DNA of 64,000 bases, taken from positions 5,874,545 through 5,938,544 of the forward strand of contig NZ_CP026692.1 in NCBI RefSeq assembly GCF_002949795.1. The letters are read 5' to 3'. The DNA comes from Nostoc sp. 'Lobaria pulmonaria (5183) cyanobiont' (GTDB taxonomy: Bacteria; Cyanobacteriota; Cyanobacteriia; Cyanobacteriales; Nostocaceae). Within the stretch, counting starts at the first letter, position 1. Every line of letters begins with the position of its first letter. The notes under the pieces are model-generated. The model was not told the origin of the DNA and did not search any database. It was given only the letters and a program-made list of their open reading frames with translations. This document shows, piece after piece, positions 27,009 through 36,610 of this stretch. Position numbers and translations under genes: made by a program.

Positions 27009-27566
27009 TTGATGAAGCTGTATAGATATATTTATTTAGCGATCGCTGTTATTATTCTTGCATCTTGTGAATCAACACCCAAGTCACAACCCAATGCCAT
27101 TCCAGCAACCCCGTTGCAAAAAACAGTGACGCTGGATAAGAATTTTAAGATCGCAAGCGGTGAAACTCTTTATGTTCCGGTCTACTCTCATATCTATCAT
27201 CACAATCGCCAAGAGATTTTTGAGTTAGCAGTTACGCTTAGTATTCGGAACACAGATTTGACCAATCCGATTATTATTACTTCTGTGCGCTACTATAACT
27301 CAGAAGGGAAAATAGTTAAACAGTATTTGGAGCGCCCTATTCAACTTGATCCCCTAGCTTCTACAGATTTTTTTATCAATAGAAATGACACCAGTGGAGG
27401 TTTAGGCGCAAACTTCATTGTCGAGTGGGTAGCCCAAACCGAAATATCCGAACCGATAGTGGAAGCAGTCATGATTGGTACTGACTTTCAACAAGGAATT
27501 TCTTTTATCAGTCCTAGTAGAGTAATTAAAAGTCAAAATAACGATAAGCGATCGCCTTTAAAATAA
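27009..27566 (+). CDS. DUF3124 lipoprotein
   Basis: 185 residues. The N-terminal signal peptide ends in ILASC, a lipobox, so the mature protein should be anchored to a membrane by Cys19. The rest matches DUF3124: GETLYVPVYSHIYHHNRQEI, ELAVTLSIRNTD and QLDPLASTDFFINRNDTSGG. The role is unknown; beta-rich periplasmic lipoproteins of this type are common in cyanobacteria. It starts 66 bases after the trkA-like gene, on the same strand, and may be transcribed with it. Confidence 0.82.
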   Translation: MMKLYRYIYLAIAVIILASCESTPKSQPNAIPATPLQKTVTLDKNFKIASGETLYVPVYSHIYHHNRQEIFELAVTLSIRNTDLTNPIIITSVRYYNSEGKIVKQYLERPIQLDPLASTDFFINRNDTSGGLGANFIVEWVAQTEISEPIVEAVMIGTDFQQGISFISPSRVIKSQNNDKRSPLK

Positions 27567-27729
27567 TTCGTAATGACACTCTCTACGAGACGCTAAAAGC
27601 GAACGCGGACTCACTACCGCTACATTGACGTAATTCGTAATTAAGTTAATTCTTCGTTCCTATGCTTCGCATGGGAATGCATTCATTGAGTCTCTGACTC
27701 AATCTATTGCTGGAGGCAACAGATCCTAA

Positions 27730-28110
27730 TCAGCCAAAGCTCAGAGGTTCATTCACAAAGCTCACAGGTTCATCAAAGAAGCTCAAAGGTTCATCAAAGA
27801 AGCTCAAAGATTCACTCACGAAGTTCAAAGGTTCATCAACGAAGCTCAAAGGTTCACTCACGAAGCTCAAAGGTTCATCAACGAAGCTCAAAGGTTCACT
27901 CACGAAGCTCAAAGGTTCACTCACGAAGCTCAAAGGTTCATCAACGAAGCTCAAAGGTTCATCAACGAAGCTCAAAGGTTCATCAACGAAGCTCAAAGGT
28001 TCATCAACGAAGCTCAGAGGTTCATCAACGAAGCTCAGAGGTTCATCAACGAAGCTCAAAGGTTCATTTACGAAGCTCAAAGGTTCATCAACGAAGCTCA
28101 GACTATCCCC
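27730..28110. repeat. 21-bp tandem repeat array (array 3, 17 units)
   Basis: Seventeen units of GGTTCATCAACGAAGCTCAAA with substitutions at a few positions (CTCACG, CATTTA, AAGAAG for the middle; CAGA for CAAA). Because the unit is divisible by three, both strands have a long open frame (GSSTKLK on plus, EPLSFVD on minus); composition and perfect periodicity show these are by-products. It lies between the DUF3124 gene and the convergent antiporter gene, ending 34 bases beyond the antiporter stop. Confidence 0.9.
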
Positions 28111-28143
28111 CATACCCAATGCCCCATGCCCAATGCCCCATAT

Positions 28144-29748
28144 TTAATCATCTTCTAATTTCAGTAATTGTTCATCAAGAGTTTGTATCCGTACGCGCAC
28201 AATTTCTTCTGAAAGAATTCGCTTCCGCATTGCCTCATTGAGCGCTCCTTTTTCTGCCAGCAGTAAACGTCGGCGAATGGCTTCAAGTTTACTGCTCTTG
28301 CGACTTCTACCTTCCACCTCATCAGGGCGACGATTATATAGTTCCCGCAGTGTCTTTTCTGCACCGGCAATTCGTACTTGATAAGCCGAACGCATCTCTT
28401 CATAAACGGCTTTTGGTAATACCCCTGATTTCAATAGGCTATCTAATTCATCTTGTGCGGCTTTACCCGTCATCAACTGGGCTTGCAACTCTTCAACCTG
28501 TTGTTGAATTTCGGAAAATTTAGATAATTTTAAGCGTTTTACCATCCAAGGCAAACTTAAACCCTGTCCCACTAACGACACCAGCACAGAGCCGAAGACT
28601 ATAGCTATCAGGACTTCTCGCCCTGGTAATGTGGTGGGTAAGCTCAACGCTAGAGCCATTGACAGTGAACCTTTAATGTTGCCTAAAAACAGTAAATGTT
28701 GCCAACGCAATGGAATTGGGCGGTCAATCCAACGAACCACTGCTAGCAGTGGATAAACTGTAAGAACTCGCCCGACTTGATAAGCCAATACTGCAAGTAG
28801 AATTGCAGGTAAAGTTTTCCAGAGTGTTACCAGGTTTATTTCTGCACCAATCAACAGAAAAATAAAGGTGTTGACAGTAAAACTGGCATATTCCCAGAAA
28901 CTCAACAAGGTGATGCGACTAGAAGCAGAGGTATTACGAGAAAGCCCAAGATTACCGAAAATTAAGCCAGCGACAACTACGGCTACAGGGCCTGAGACAC
29001 CGAGATATTGCCCAACCTGAAAAGTTCCTAATGCAACTGCGACTGTCAGCACAAGACTGCTAAGAGCATCATCTAAACGGGCGAATACAGGTATACTCAA
29101 GTAGCCCAAGACTAACCCCACAACGCAGCCTCCTAGAGAGATAAATAGCAGTTGTTGGATTCCCTCTATAAATGTGAGTGAGCCTGTTGAATATACTTGC
29201 ACAATCAGGTTGAAGGAAACTAAGGCAGCAGCATCATTGAATAGAGTTTCCCCTTCAACAATAGTGGAAAGCCGGGAAGGCACTGGTATATCCTTAAATA
29301 CAGCAATCATGGAAACAGTATCAGTGTTTGCCAGCATTACTCCGACAAATAACGCAGGTATCCAACTCAATCCCAAGACAAATTTCAACAGGACGGCAAT
29401 AATCGCACTGGAAATCACAGCCCCTGGCCCAGCTAGTAGGGCAATTGGTTTAAAGGTGCTGCGTAGACGACTGACATCTGTATTAATACCAGCTTCAAAG
29501 AGCAGAATTGGCAAGAAAAGATCCAAAACAAGGGTTGGACTTAAACCAATCCGACGAGACAATAACTCAGTGATGGGCAAACCTGCTAGTACTAAACCCG
29601 TAACATAAGGAATTCCCAACCGTCGGGACAGCAAAGCTACTCCTGTAGCAAGGAGCAAGAGAATAATTGAAACTTTGACTAATTCGGTAACATCCACTAT
29701 TGCGTTTTGGAAAGTTAGTTTGACTTGACTGATAGATTCTCTCTTCAT
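28144..29748 (-). CDS. Na+/H+ antiporter (CPA1 family)
   Basis: 534 residues, 12 or so hydrophobic segments in the first 420 (e.g. VSIILLLLATGVALLSRRLG, SWIPALFVGVMLANTDTVSM), followed by a charged cytoplasmic tail of ~110 residues. TDTVSMIAVFKDIPVPSRLS and EGETLFNDAAALVSFNLIVQ contain the acidic N-D residues of the CPA1 ion site. It exchanges Na+ (or K+) for H+ across a membrane, probably for salt and pH balance. The start MKRESISQ is preferred as the first in-frame ATG. Its 3' end runs up to array 3. Confidence 0.9.
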   Translation of the reverse strand: MKRESISQVKLTFQNAIVDVTELVKVSIILLLLATGVALLSRRLGIPYVTGLVLAGLPITELLSRRIGLSPTLVLDLFLPILLFEAGINTDVSRLRSTFKPIALLAGPGAVISSAIIAVLLKFVLGLSWIPALFVGVMLANTDTVSMIAVFKDIPVPSRLSTIVEGETLFNDAAALVSFNLIVQVYSTGSLTFIEGIQQLLFISLGGCVVGLVLGYLSIPVFARLDDALSSLVLTVAVALGTFQVGQYLGVSGPVAVVVAGLIFGNLGLSRNTSASSRITLLSFWEYASFTVNTFIFLLIGAEINLVTLWKTLPAILLAVLAYQVGRVLTVYPLLAVVRWIDRPIPLRWQHLLFLGNIKGSLSMALALSLPTTLPGREVLIAIVFGSVLVSLVGQGLSLPWMVKRLKLSKFSEIQQQVEELQAQLMTGKAAQDELDSLLKSGVLPKAVYEEMRSAYQVRIAGAEKTLRELYNRRPDEVEGRSRKSSKLEAIRRRLLLAEKGALNEAMRKRILSEEIVRVRIQTLDEQLLKLEDD

Positions 29749-29978
29749 TCATGCCAAATTAGCAAGTTCAGGGTGTGGTTCAGAATGGAATGAGCCAGTA
29801 CTTGCTACCATAACTCGGCGATTATACCATCCAACTCAGAATTTGGCCCAATGGTTCGCTCCAGGGAAACGGGTCACGCATGGGTATCATCCCGTCTGGG
29901 AATAAATCCATGATTGGCTCATAGGGATTACCTGGCTTGAGTTTCACGCAAGTGTCATGTTTGGTCAGTAGATTAAAT

Positions 29979-30239
29979 TTAGTATTTGTTCGGATATTGT
30001 TGAGCAAAAGCCAAGTCACTTTCAATTAACTTGGCATCTGTTAGGTTAGCCCCACTCAAATTGCACAAGTGAAAATTTGCCCCTCTGAGGTCTGCTAGTG
30101 ACAGATTAGCTCCTGTTAAATCTGCACCAGTGAGGTTGACTTCATTTAAGTTAGCACTACTTAGGTTAGCTCCCGGAAGTGAAGCTTGTTGGAGGTCTGA
30201 CTCGCTGAGGTTTGCCCTCATCAAGTATGCTTTACTCAA
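29979..30239 (-). CDS. Pentapeptide repeat protein (TTG start)
   Basis: 86 residues of A(D/N)LxX repeats: LMRANLSESDLQQASLPGAN, LNEVNLTGADLTGANLSLAD, with four to five turns of the right-handed quadrilateral beta-helix. The only start in frame after the upstream stop is TTG at 30239, 12 bases downstream of the TspO-like stop, so translation may be coupled to that gene. Pentapeptide proteins of cyanobacteria are mostly of unknown function. The repeat stops early and the tail (AFAQQYPNKY) is short, so it may be a truncated member. Confidence 0.65.
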   Translation of the reverse strand: MSKAYLMRANLSESDLQQASLPGANLSSANLNEVNLTGADLTGANLSLADLRGANFHLCNLSGANLTDAKLIESDLAFAQQYPNKY

Positions 30240-30250
30240 GTCGGCTCCAC

Positions 30251-31039
30251 TTAAATATGTTTTTGTTGGGTGCGTAAGCTGTTAATCGTAGCGATTAAAA
30301 CTAGGACAATTGCTAAAACCAATACGGTATTTCTAAGCATTGAGTTATCAGAATGCTTGAGTGCGATCGCTACCAATGCCCAGAGTGTTACTCCTGCATA
30401 AGCAATGTCTCGACGCTGGATGACCATAACTGCTGCAACTGTTGTTGCTATCAATACCACGATCAGAGTCCAAATTACAACAGAAATCCCCCAACCGTTC
30501 CACCGGTGAAAATCCAAGGCACACGCTACGTTGACAATGGTCGCCACGCTAATCCAGCCTAGATAAATGCTAATCGGAAAGTGGATACACCATTTTTTCA
30601 GCCGAGGTACACGCGATTTGCCAATTTCTAACTGCACATAGACAGCAATTAGCGGCAACAGAATCAAGAGCATTGCAATCACAGAAAGAGCAAAAAACCG
30701 AGACAAAAACAGATACACCCAGATACTTTGAGCAACACAGGCAATCACCAACAGATAACCTGTCTTACGTAAATCAGGCTCATGGCGTTGGTTAGGTAAA
30801 GCTTGGTATACCCCAAAAGCAAACAACCCAAGGTAAATTAGCCCCCAGATAGCAAAGGCGTAATTGGCAGGGATAATCAGGACATTTTTAAACAAAGTAT
30901 TGGAAATTTCCCCGATGCTAAGTCCATTCAGCGGAAAAACGTTCGATACTACGTTGATAAAGAAAGCGCCAAAAATTGCAGCAAAAGTAACAAGCTGCCG
31001 CCAAAGATCCCGGTAATTGCCTCTTGTGGACTGCTGCAT
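30251..31039 (-). CDS. TspO/MBR-like tryptophan-rich membrane protein
   Basis: 262 residues with about eight hydrophobic helices (e.g. FAAIFGAFFINVVSNVFPLN, NYAFAIWGLIYLGLFAFGVY, WISVATIVNVACALDFHRWN). The P-x-x-(Y/F)-A-F-x-I-W-G-x-I-Y pattern is shared with TspO-type proteins, which bind tetrapyrroles, but this one is longer than the ~160-residue TspO core. The extra C-terminal helices are seen in cyanobacterial and plant relatives annotated as tryptophan-rich sensory proteins. The pentapeptide gene follows closely. The ligand is unknown. Confidence 0.7.
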   Translation of the reverse strand: MQQSTRGNYRDLWRQLVTFAAIFGAFFINVVSNVFPLNGLSIGEISNTLFKNVLIIPANYAFAIWGLIYLGLFAFGVYQALPNQRHEPDLRKTGYLLVIACVAQSIWVYLFLSRFFALSVIAMLLILLPLIAVYVQLEIGKSRVPRLKKWCIHFPISIYLGWISVATIVNVACALDFHRWNGWGISVVIWTLIVVLIATTVAAVMVIQRRDIAYAGVTLWALVAIALKHSDNSMLRNTVLVLAIVLVLIATINSLRTQQKHI

Positions 31040-31175
31040 AAGATGTTAACTCATAATCTTTTGTGCTTTTAGCTTACATCTGAAAAAGAGTGATGCATAT
31101 AAGCCACAGTCATATTGAGCAAGTTAATCAGGAGTTAAACTAATTATTGACCTCACTGCTTTTAAGGTACTGTCC

Positions 31176-32456
31176 ATGCAGCTACTTCAAACTACCGACA
31201 AAGATTTTTCTGTCAAATTCAAAACCCTTGTAAGCGATCGCCGGGAAGTTACAGTTGATGTTAGTGGGACAGTACGCGAGATTTTAGCTGATGTGAAAGT
31301 GCGTGGTGATGCCGCCGTCAAGGACTATACTAGCCGCTTTGACCGCAACAATCTCCAGTCTTTGCATCTAAGCGAAAGCTTTATTGCCGAACACGCAACG
31401 CAATGTCCTGCCGATGTCTTGGCGGCGCTGGAATTTGCTGCTAAAAGGATTGTGGCTTTCCATGAAAAACAACTACCGCAAGATATTGGCTACACCGATG
31501 CAGTCGGGGTGAAACTGGGATTGAATTGGGTTGCGCTGTCGCAAGTGGGAATTTATGTACCAGGGGGACGGGCTAGCTATCCGAGTTCTTTGTTGATGAA
31601 TGCTTTACCAGCTAAAATTGCTGGTGTTGAAAGAATTGTTATGACAGTACCGATGCCTGGCGGTGAGATTAATCCTGTTGTATTGGCTGCTGCTCAAGTT
31701 GCTGGTGTTACAGAAATATATGGCATTGGTGGGGCGCAAGCGATCGCAGCATTAGCTTATGGTACAGAAAGCATTGCCCCAGTAGATAAAATTGTTGGCC
31801 CTGGTAATGCTTATGTTGCTGAAGCCAAGCGTCAAGTCTTTGGCACTGTTGGCATTGATAGCATCGCTGGCCCTTCAGAAATTTTAGTAGTAGCTGACAG
31901 CCAGAACAACCCAGATTGGATTGCCTGGGATTTACTATCGCAAGCAGAACACGATCCTAGTGCCCAATCAATCTTAATTACTGATTCCGAAATCTTCGCG
32001 CAACAAGTAATAAAGGCTGTTGAGAAAATTCTCGCCGATTTACCCACCAGAGAAGTTGCCAGTGCTAGTTGGCAAAATTATGCAGCCGTGATTCTGGTCA
32101 GCGATTTAGCCGAGAGTATACCACTACTCAATCAACTAGCTCCTGAACATGTAGAATTGTGTACAGACAACCCGCAACTGCTTGCCGATCAAATTAAGTG
32201 TGCCGGGAGCGTGTTTTTAGGACGCTATACTCCAGAAGCGATTGGCGATTATTTAGGAGGCCCCAACCATGTACTGCCAACTGCCCGTTCTGCCCGCTTT
32301 GCCTCTGGTTTGAGTGTCTACGACTTTCTCAAACGAATTACTTTTTTAGAATGTGACAAACAATCATTACAGACAATAGGCAAAGCAGCTGTCACCTTAG
32401 CAGAAGCAGAAGGTTTGCCAGCCCATGCAGGTAGTGTATCTGTACGCTTGCAATAA
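31176..32456 (+). CDS. hisD: Histidinol dehydrogenase
   Basis: 426 residues. Family motifs: VGIYVPGGRASYPSSLLMNA, ALAYGTESIAPVDKIVGPGN and GIDSIAGPSEILVVAD; the zinc-binding residues fall in SQAEHDPSAQSILI (Gln, His), DYLGGPNHVLPTARSARF (Asp) and GLPAHAGSV (His). It performs the last two steps of histidine synthesis, from L-histidinol to L-histidine, with NAD+ in the cytoplasm. Full length for the family. It stands alone, as his genes usually do in cyanobacteria, and converges with the amylase gene 27 bases away. Confidence 0.95.
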   Translation: MQLLQTTDKDFSVKFKTLVSDRREVTVDVSGTVREILADVKVRGDAAVKDYTSRFDRNNLQSLHLSESFIAEHATQCPADVLAALEFAAKRIVAFHEKQLPQDIGYTDAVGVKLGLNWVALSQVGIYVPGGRASYPSSLLMNALPAKIAGVERIVMTVPMPGGEINPVVLAAAQVAGVTEIYGIGGAQAIAALAYGTESIAPVDKIVGPGNAYVAEAKRQVFGTVGIDSIAGPSEILVVADSQNNPDWIAWDLLSQAEHDPSAQSILITDSEIFAQQVIKAVEKILADLPTREVASASWQNYAAVILVSDLAESIPLLNQLAPEHVELCTDNPQLLADQIKCAGSVFLGRYTPEAIGDYLGGPNHVLPTARSARFASGLSVYDFLKRITFLECDKQSLQTIGKAAVTLAEAEGLPAHAGSVSVRLQ

Positions 32457-32483
32457 AAAGCTGAGAAGAGATGGAGGGAGCGT

Positions 32484-33866
32484 CTACACTTGACATTGAT
32501 TAAAAGGTTCTCGAATAAAATAGAGTGCATCGCGTTTTTGAACTTCCATACCGCCTCTATTCCAGCTTCCCCAACGAGTTATAAATTTTGTCTTGCGATC
32601 GCGACGTTCAATCGCAACAGTAAAATTATTACGGAGTTCCCGATAACATCCATCCAAATTCGTCAAGGTCAAATCTAGTGCTGGGATATTAAATTTATTC
32701 TCCCCTTTATTGACAACAAAGAATCCTTCACTGCCCCGCTCCATTAGCAATACAGTCGGACTATCAATGGCTGCTAAAACATTTTCTTTGGTATTTTTAC
32801 CCTGAGTTCCTCGTTGATGCATAATTTGGCGGAATTTGACACCATATTTGATAAAAGCAGCATCTCTATTATCCCAGTTCAGTATTAGAGGAGTGCCACT
32901 TTCTCTCGCCAGGATATATGCTGTTGCGAGGAAAGAGTCAGAAGGATCGCTATAGGGATTAATGGCATTGGAATTAATCTCGCGAATAGTATCGTGGTTT
33001 CTGCCAAAAGTGACGCTATGCGGATCGTTTATGCCTGTGGGATCTCGCAGAGAACGCAAATCTCCACCAAAGCTGAAGGCATTTTTCATTGAATTGTAAA
33101 GAACAAAATCTGTGACAGCAGCAATCCAGTTATAATTTTCTGCACTGGTGTCGCTATCTGTGATTACCTCAAGATAATTCCATGCTTTGCCTTGACTTTG
33201 TTGATCCACATAACTAATGTACTCTTTGACAACATCTGCTGGGATATGCTTGGCAGCATCAAATCGAAATCCATCAATCCCTAAATCTAGCAATTTTTTT
33301 AAATGAGCTTTTTGAATTTTTTTAACATTATTGGTAAATCTCAAGTCAGGAAGACCACCTAACCAACAATTAATTTCTGAATCTCTGTTGCCATCACTAT
33401 AATTAATGCTACAAGATTTTTTACCTGGACGGTTTGAGTCCGAATTAAAGTCATTTATAGAAAGACCTGGAAATTTAGTTAAATCTTCAAAATCATCATT
33501 GCCATCTAAATTAGCCATGTGATTGAAAACAACATCAGCAATCACTTTGACATTACAACTGTGGGCTTGACTAATAAGTTTTTTTAAATTGAAGAGTGAA
33601 CCTCTACCTTCGATAATGCTGTAGTCTACAGGCTGATAGCGTGCCCACCATTCTGGAGCGGGATTAGATTTTTGGGCTGGAGAAATTTGAATGTGAGAAT
33701 ATCCTTGCTTCCCTATTTCACAGACAAACTTTTCGATATCAGTGTACTGCTGGTCAAATGCATGAAAAATCGCAGAAGGTTTTTCTCCTGCTAATGTCTT
33801 AATCGGGTATATACAAGTTGTGCAGATGACAACTGCACAGATGAAGATATTTTTCATTAAAGACAT
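32484..33866 (-). CDS. Secreted alpha-amylase (GH13)
   Basis: 460 residues. An N-terminal signal peptide is visible (MKNIFICAVVICTTCIYPIK, ending near TLAGEKPS). The GH13 barrel motifs are present: VIADVVFNHMA, GIDGFRFDAAKHIP (nucleophile Asp), WNYLEVITD (acid/base Glu) and TFGRNHDTI (third Asp). It should cleave alpha-1,4-glucans outside the cytoplasm. Two ATG starts are three codons apart (33866 and 33857); both keep the signal. It is a single gene, convergent with hisD. The upstream 230 bases show nothing notable. Confidence 0.9.
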   Translation of the reverse strand: MSLMKNIFICAVVICTTCIYPIKTLAGEKPSAIFHAFDQQYTDIEKFVCEIGKQGYSHIQISPAQKSNPAPEWWARYQPVDYSIIEGRGSLFNLKKLISQAHSCNVKVIADVVFNHMANLDGNDDFEDLTKFPGLSINDFNSDSNRPGKKSCSINYSDGNRDSEINCWLGGLPDLRFTNNVKKIQKAHLKKLLDLGIDGFRFDAAKHIPADVVKEYISYVDQQSQGKAWNYLEVITDSDTSAENYNWIAAVTDFVLYNSMKNAFSFGGDLRSLRDPTGINDPHSVTFGRNHDTIREINSNAINPYSDPSDSFLATAYILARESGTPLILNWDNRDAAFIKYGVKFRQIMHQRGTQGKNTKENVLAAIDSPTVLLMERGSEGFFVVNKGENKFNIPALDLTLTNLDGCYRELRNNFTVAIERRDRKTKFITRWGSWNRGGMEVQKRDALYFIREPFNQCQV

Positions 33867-34099
33867 TACTCCTAATTCGAGTTTGGCACGTCCCCGATAG
33901 CATAACGCTCTAGCAGTTCTTCAGCAGTCATAACTACATCACATTAGCATCAATTAATACTATTTTTTTCAACTCCACTTAATGCCTGATTTTTAAGATT
34001 TAAGAACTCGTTGCAATTAGGCGGCGATCGCTTATGAACAGCTTCTATCACTCTCCAGAAGGGTAATCTCTAGAAACTTCAATAAGTGGATAGAATTTG

Positions 34100-35459
34100 T
34101 TAAAGCCAGTTACCAACTAAAACATAAGGTGCCCAGTAGCCAGGACGACTGTAATTGGGATAATCTTTTAACAACTTTACTTGGGCACGACGCAAGGCTT
34201 CAGCCTTTGTCACTTCAGTTTTAACTAACTCACGATAAAATTCACCAATTAAGATAGCAGTAGATTTATCACTGATATGCCATAGTGAAGCCAAGGTACT
34301 ACGGGCGCCAGCTTTCACGGATGCTCCTGCTAGCCCTAGCGTGGCGCGATTGTCACCAGTCGCAGTTTGGCAAGCACTTAACACTAGCATTTCCAAAGCT
34401 TCTGAGCGAGTTTGATCCCGACGGCGCAGCAGGCTATCAAATTGCGTGACGTTGATCGGTCCATCATTTGCAAGTATAAAAGTATTCTCAACATTGGAAC
34501 TAAATTGACCGTGGGTTGCCAGATGTAACACATTAAATGGCACAGTATTTACCTTACTCTCTAGATTTTTCCTGTTGAAGTCTCGATCTAGTAACTGGGT
34601 GGTAGACGCGATCGCTTGGGAAATAGAGTTAAATTCTGATTTAATTTCTGGTAGCGGTGGAAATTGCTGTTGAAAGCCTTGTGGTGGTTGCACTAACCCG
34701 GCAGCTAGTACATTGAATTTTGTTTGTGTCAAGGGTTTGAATGCGAGTAACTGAAGTCCTAAGCTGAGTGCTACAGCGTATTTTTCTACCAAATATTGCT
34801 GACCGTCATACAATATAGCCATTGGCACATTTCGCAATATTCCATCCAGTACAAATACAAGGGTTTTGACTCCACTATCTTTTAAATCTGACTCAATTTC
34901 TTTGATTAACCACCCATAGACCTGCTGTGATAACGCCTGCACTTCCTCAGTCTGATCGGGTTCTAATAGATACTCTCTAAGTTGTTTTATAGTACCTTCT
35001 ACCTCATTCTGTGACTTATTTACTGTATAATTACGCAGTGGTTGTTTAGGAATTTTGACAATCACTTGGAGTTGATCAGGCAGAATAATTGGATAAACGA
35101 TCGCAGATGTAGGATTATCTTTATCTACTATTGTGTCAAGCAAAACAGTTTTGGCATTAATGCAAGCTTCCCGAAAAAAGTCGTCTAATTCCGCTAGTTG
35201 CAGTGCTTCAATCCTCTGTCTAGCTTTGTCTAGGATTGGTTCGCTCGGATGAGTTTGCTGAAACTGCAACAATAATTCTACGGACTCTCGATATACAGGT
35301 TCTACACTTTCTTTAAAGGAAAACTGGACATCTCGATTCACAACCACTAAGTCATTACGGAGAGTCTGCAACTCAGCGATCGCAGTATCATAGGTAGCAA
35401 TAGCGCCTTGAATCTCTCCCTGCTGTTTTAACAAGCGTCTTAACTGCCAATGCCAACGA
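34100..35459 (-). pseudogene. TPR-CHAT protease-like protein, 5' end lost at IS element
   Basis: The open frame runs from the stop at 34100 back to the IS630 end, where a TGA lies inside the terminal repeat. The frame continues past the nominal TTG start (35434) as YRWHWQLRRLLKQQGEIQGA, the typical middle of the TPR region, so several hundred N-terminal residues are missing. The CHAT domain (~residues 200-444) is intact with its His (HLATHGQFSS) and Cys (VLSACQTATGD). CHAT proteins are caspase-related proteases, often acting with TPR or sigma/DUF1822 partners in cyanobacteria. The remaining piece may be translated from TTG, but probably not as a normal protein. Confidence 0.75.
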
Positions 35460-36582
35460 TATAGCGGTTTTCAGTTGAGTGAGATGCACTCAGATGTAGT
35501 ATAGACTGAACATGACCTAAATATGTAAGCAATGAAAGCATACTCCATCGATTTCCGTCGGAAAATTACGGATACTTATGAACAGGAATCCATATCTCAA
35601 CGGAAATTAGCGGAGCGTTTCCGGGTTGCCCCGAGTTTTATACATAAACTACTTAAACAATACAAAGTTTCAGGTACGCTAGAATCCAAAAGTCATGGAG
35701 GTGGTCAGAGCCTCAAGCTAACTCCAGAGAGCATAATAATTCTGGCAGAACTAGTAGAAGAAAAAAATGATGCCACTTTAGCTCAGTTGAAAGAAAAACT
35801 CTATGAACAGATACAAGTTCAAGTAAGTAGTTCCACTATTAGTCGTCTGCTGACACGTTTGGGATTGACCCGCAAAAAAAAACGTTTCAAGCCAGTGAAC
35901 GACAAACGGAGCGAGTTCAAAACTTACGGCGAGAGTACAGGCATCAAATGACCATCCTGCGCGTAGAGGATTTGGTCTTTGTTGATGAGGCTGGAGTGAA
36001 TTTAGGGATGACTCGCCTATTCGGACGAGCATTATCAGGACAAAGAGCTTATGGGACACGTCCTCAACAACGAGGTAAGAATGTGAGTCTCATTGGTGCA
36101 ATGGCATTGCGAGGTGTTGTTGCTTCGACAGCTATTGTGGGGGCGACGGATGGTTTAACCTTTGAAGCCTTTATCTGCCAGCGACTTATACCTAATCTCT
36201 GCCCTGGAGCCTGTGTAGTGATGGACAATGCCTCCATTCATCAAGAAGCCTTTTTGCGCCCGATGCTAGAACAAGCTCAAGCTAGTCTACACTTTCTCTC
36301 TCCCTATTCTCCTGACTTTTCCCCCATTGAAAACTGTTGGTCAAAGGTTAAAGAATTTATTCGTTCTGCGGCTCCTCGTACCTATCATGATTTAGCTCAG
36401 GCGATTGATACGGCTTTTCAAAAAGTCTCTCTGCAAGATATTCATAACTGGTTTACTCATTGTTGCTACTGCCTCACTGAATATTTAGAGTCAGTCTAGA
36501 GTCTTGTAGGCAACTTTTCACTTCGGTATGTCAACGACTACAGTACATCTGTTCGTATCTCATACAATTGCATACCGCTATA
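35460..36582. mobile_element. IS630-family insertion sequence
   Basis: About 1.12 kb. The left end reads TATAGCGGTTTTCAGTTGAG; the reverse complement of the right end begins TATAGCGGTATGCAATTGTA, and further inside both share GAGAT and CAGATGTA. The ends sit at TA dinucleotides, as expected of IS630/Tc1. It encodes a DDE transposase split in two frames. It separates two genes that both lack their 5' ends. Confidence 0.9.
35532..36499 (+). CDS. IS630-type transposase, two frames joined by -1 frameshift
   Basis: orfA (35532-35951, 139 residues) carries the helix-turn-helix region (QRKLAERFRVAPSFIHKLLK). orfB (35948-36499, 183 residues from its ATG) carries the DDE residues: LVFVDEAGVNLGM (Asp), GACVVMDNASIHQE (Asp) and SPYSPDFSPIENCWSKVKEF (Glu). 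A run of nine A at 35,874-35,882 lets the ribosome slip -1; the -1 frame then reads KTFQASERQTERVQNLRREY and joins orfB without a stop, as in intact relatives. Full length and catalytic residues suggest an active element; the simple ATGA overlap is an alternative reading. Confidence 0.9.
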
Positions 36583-36610
36583 TATTATAAAACCCAAAGT
36601 AGTCAATTAA

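Noticed and set aside
27730..28110. CRISPR array
   Set aside because: Units are contiguous with no unique spacers, and no cas genes are nearby.
27707..28147. Long ORFs on both strands (146 and 129 residues) with 7-residue repeats
   Set aside because: They are products of a 21-bp tandem repeat, with no start context and low-complexity peptides; annotated as a repeat array.
29822..30025. 67-residue minus-strand ORF next to the pentapeptide gene
   Set aside because: Overlaps the pentapeptide gene in another frame, has no ribosome-binding site and no recognised family; the end (DLFPDGMIPMRDPFPWSEPL) looks non-random, but support is too weak.
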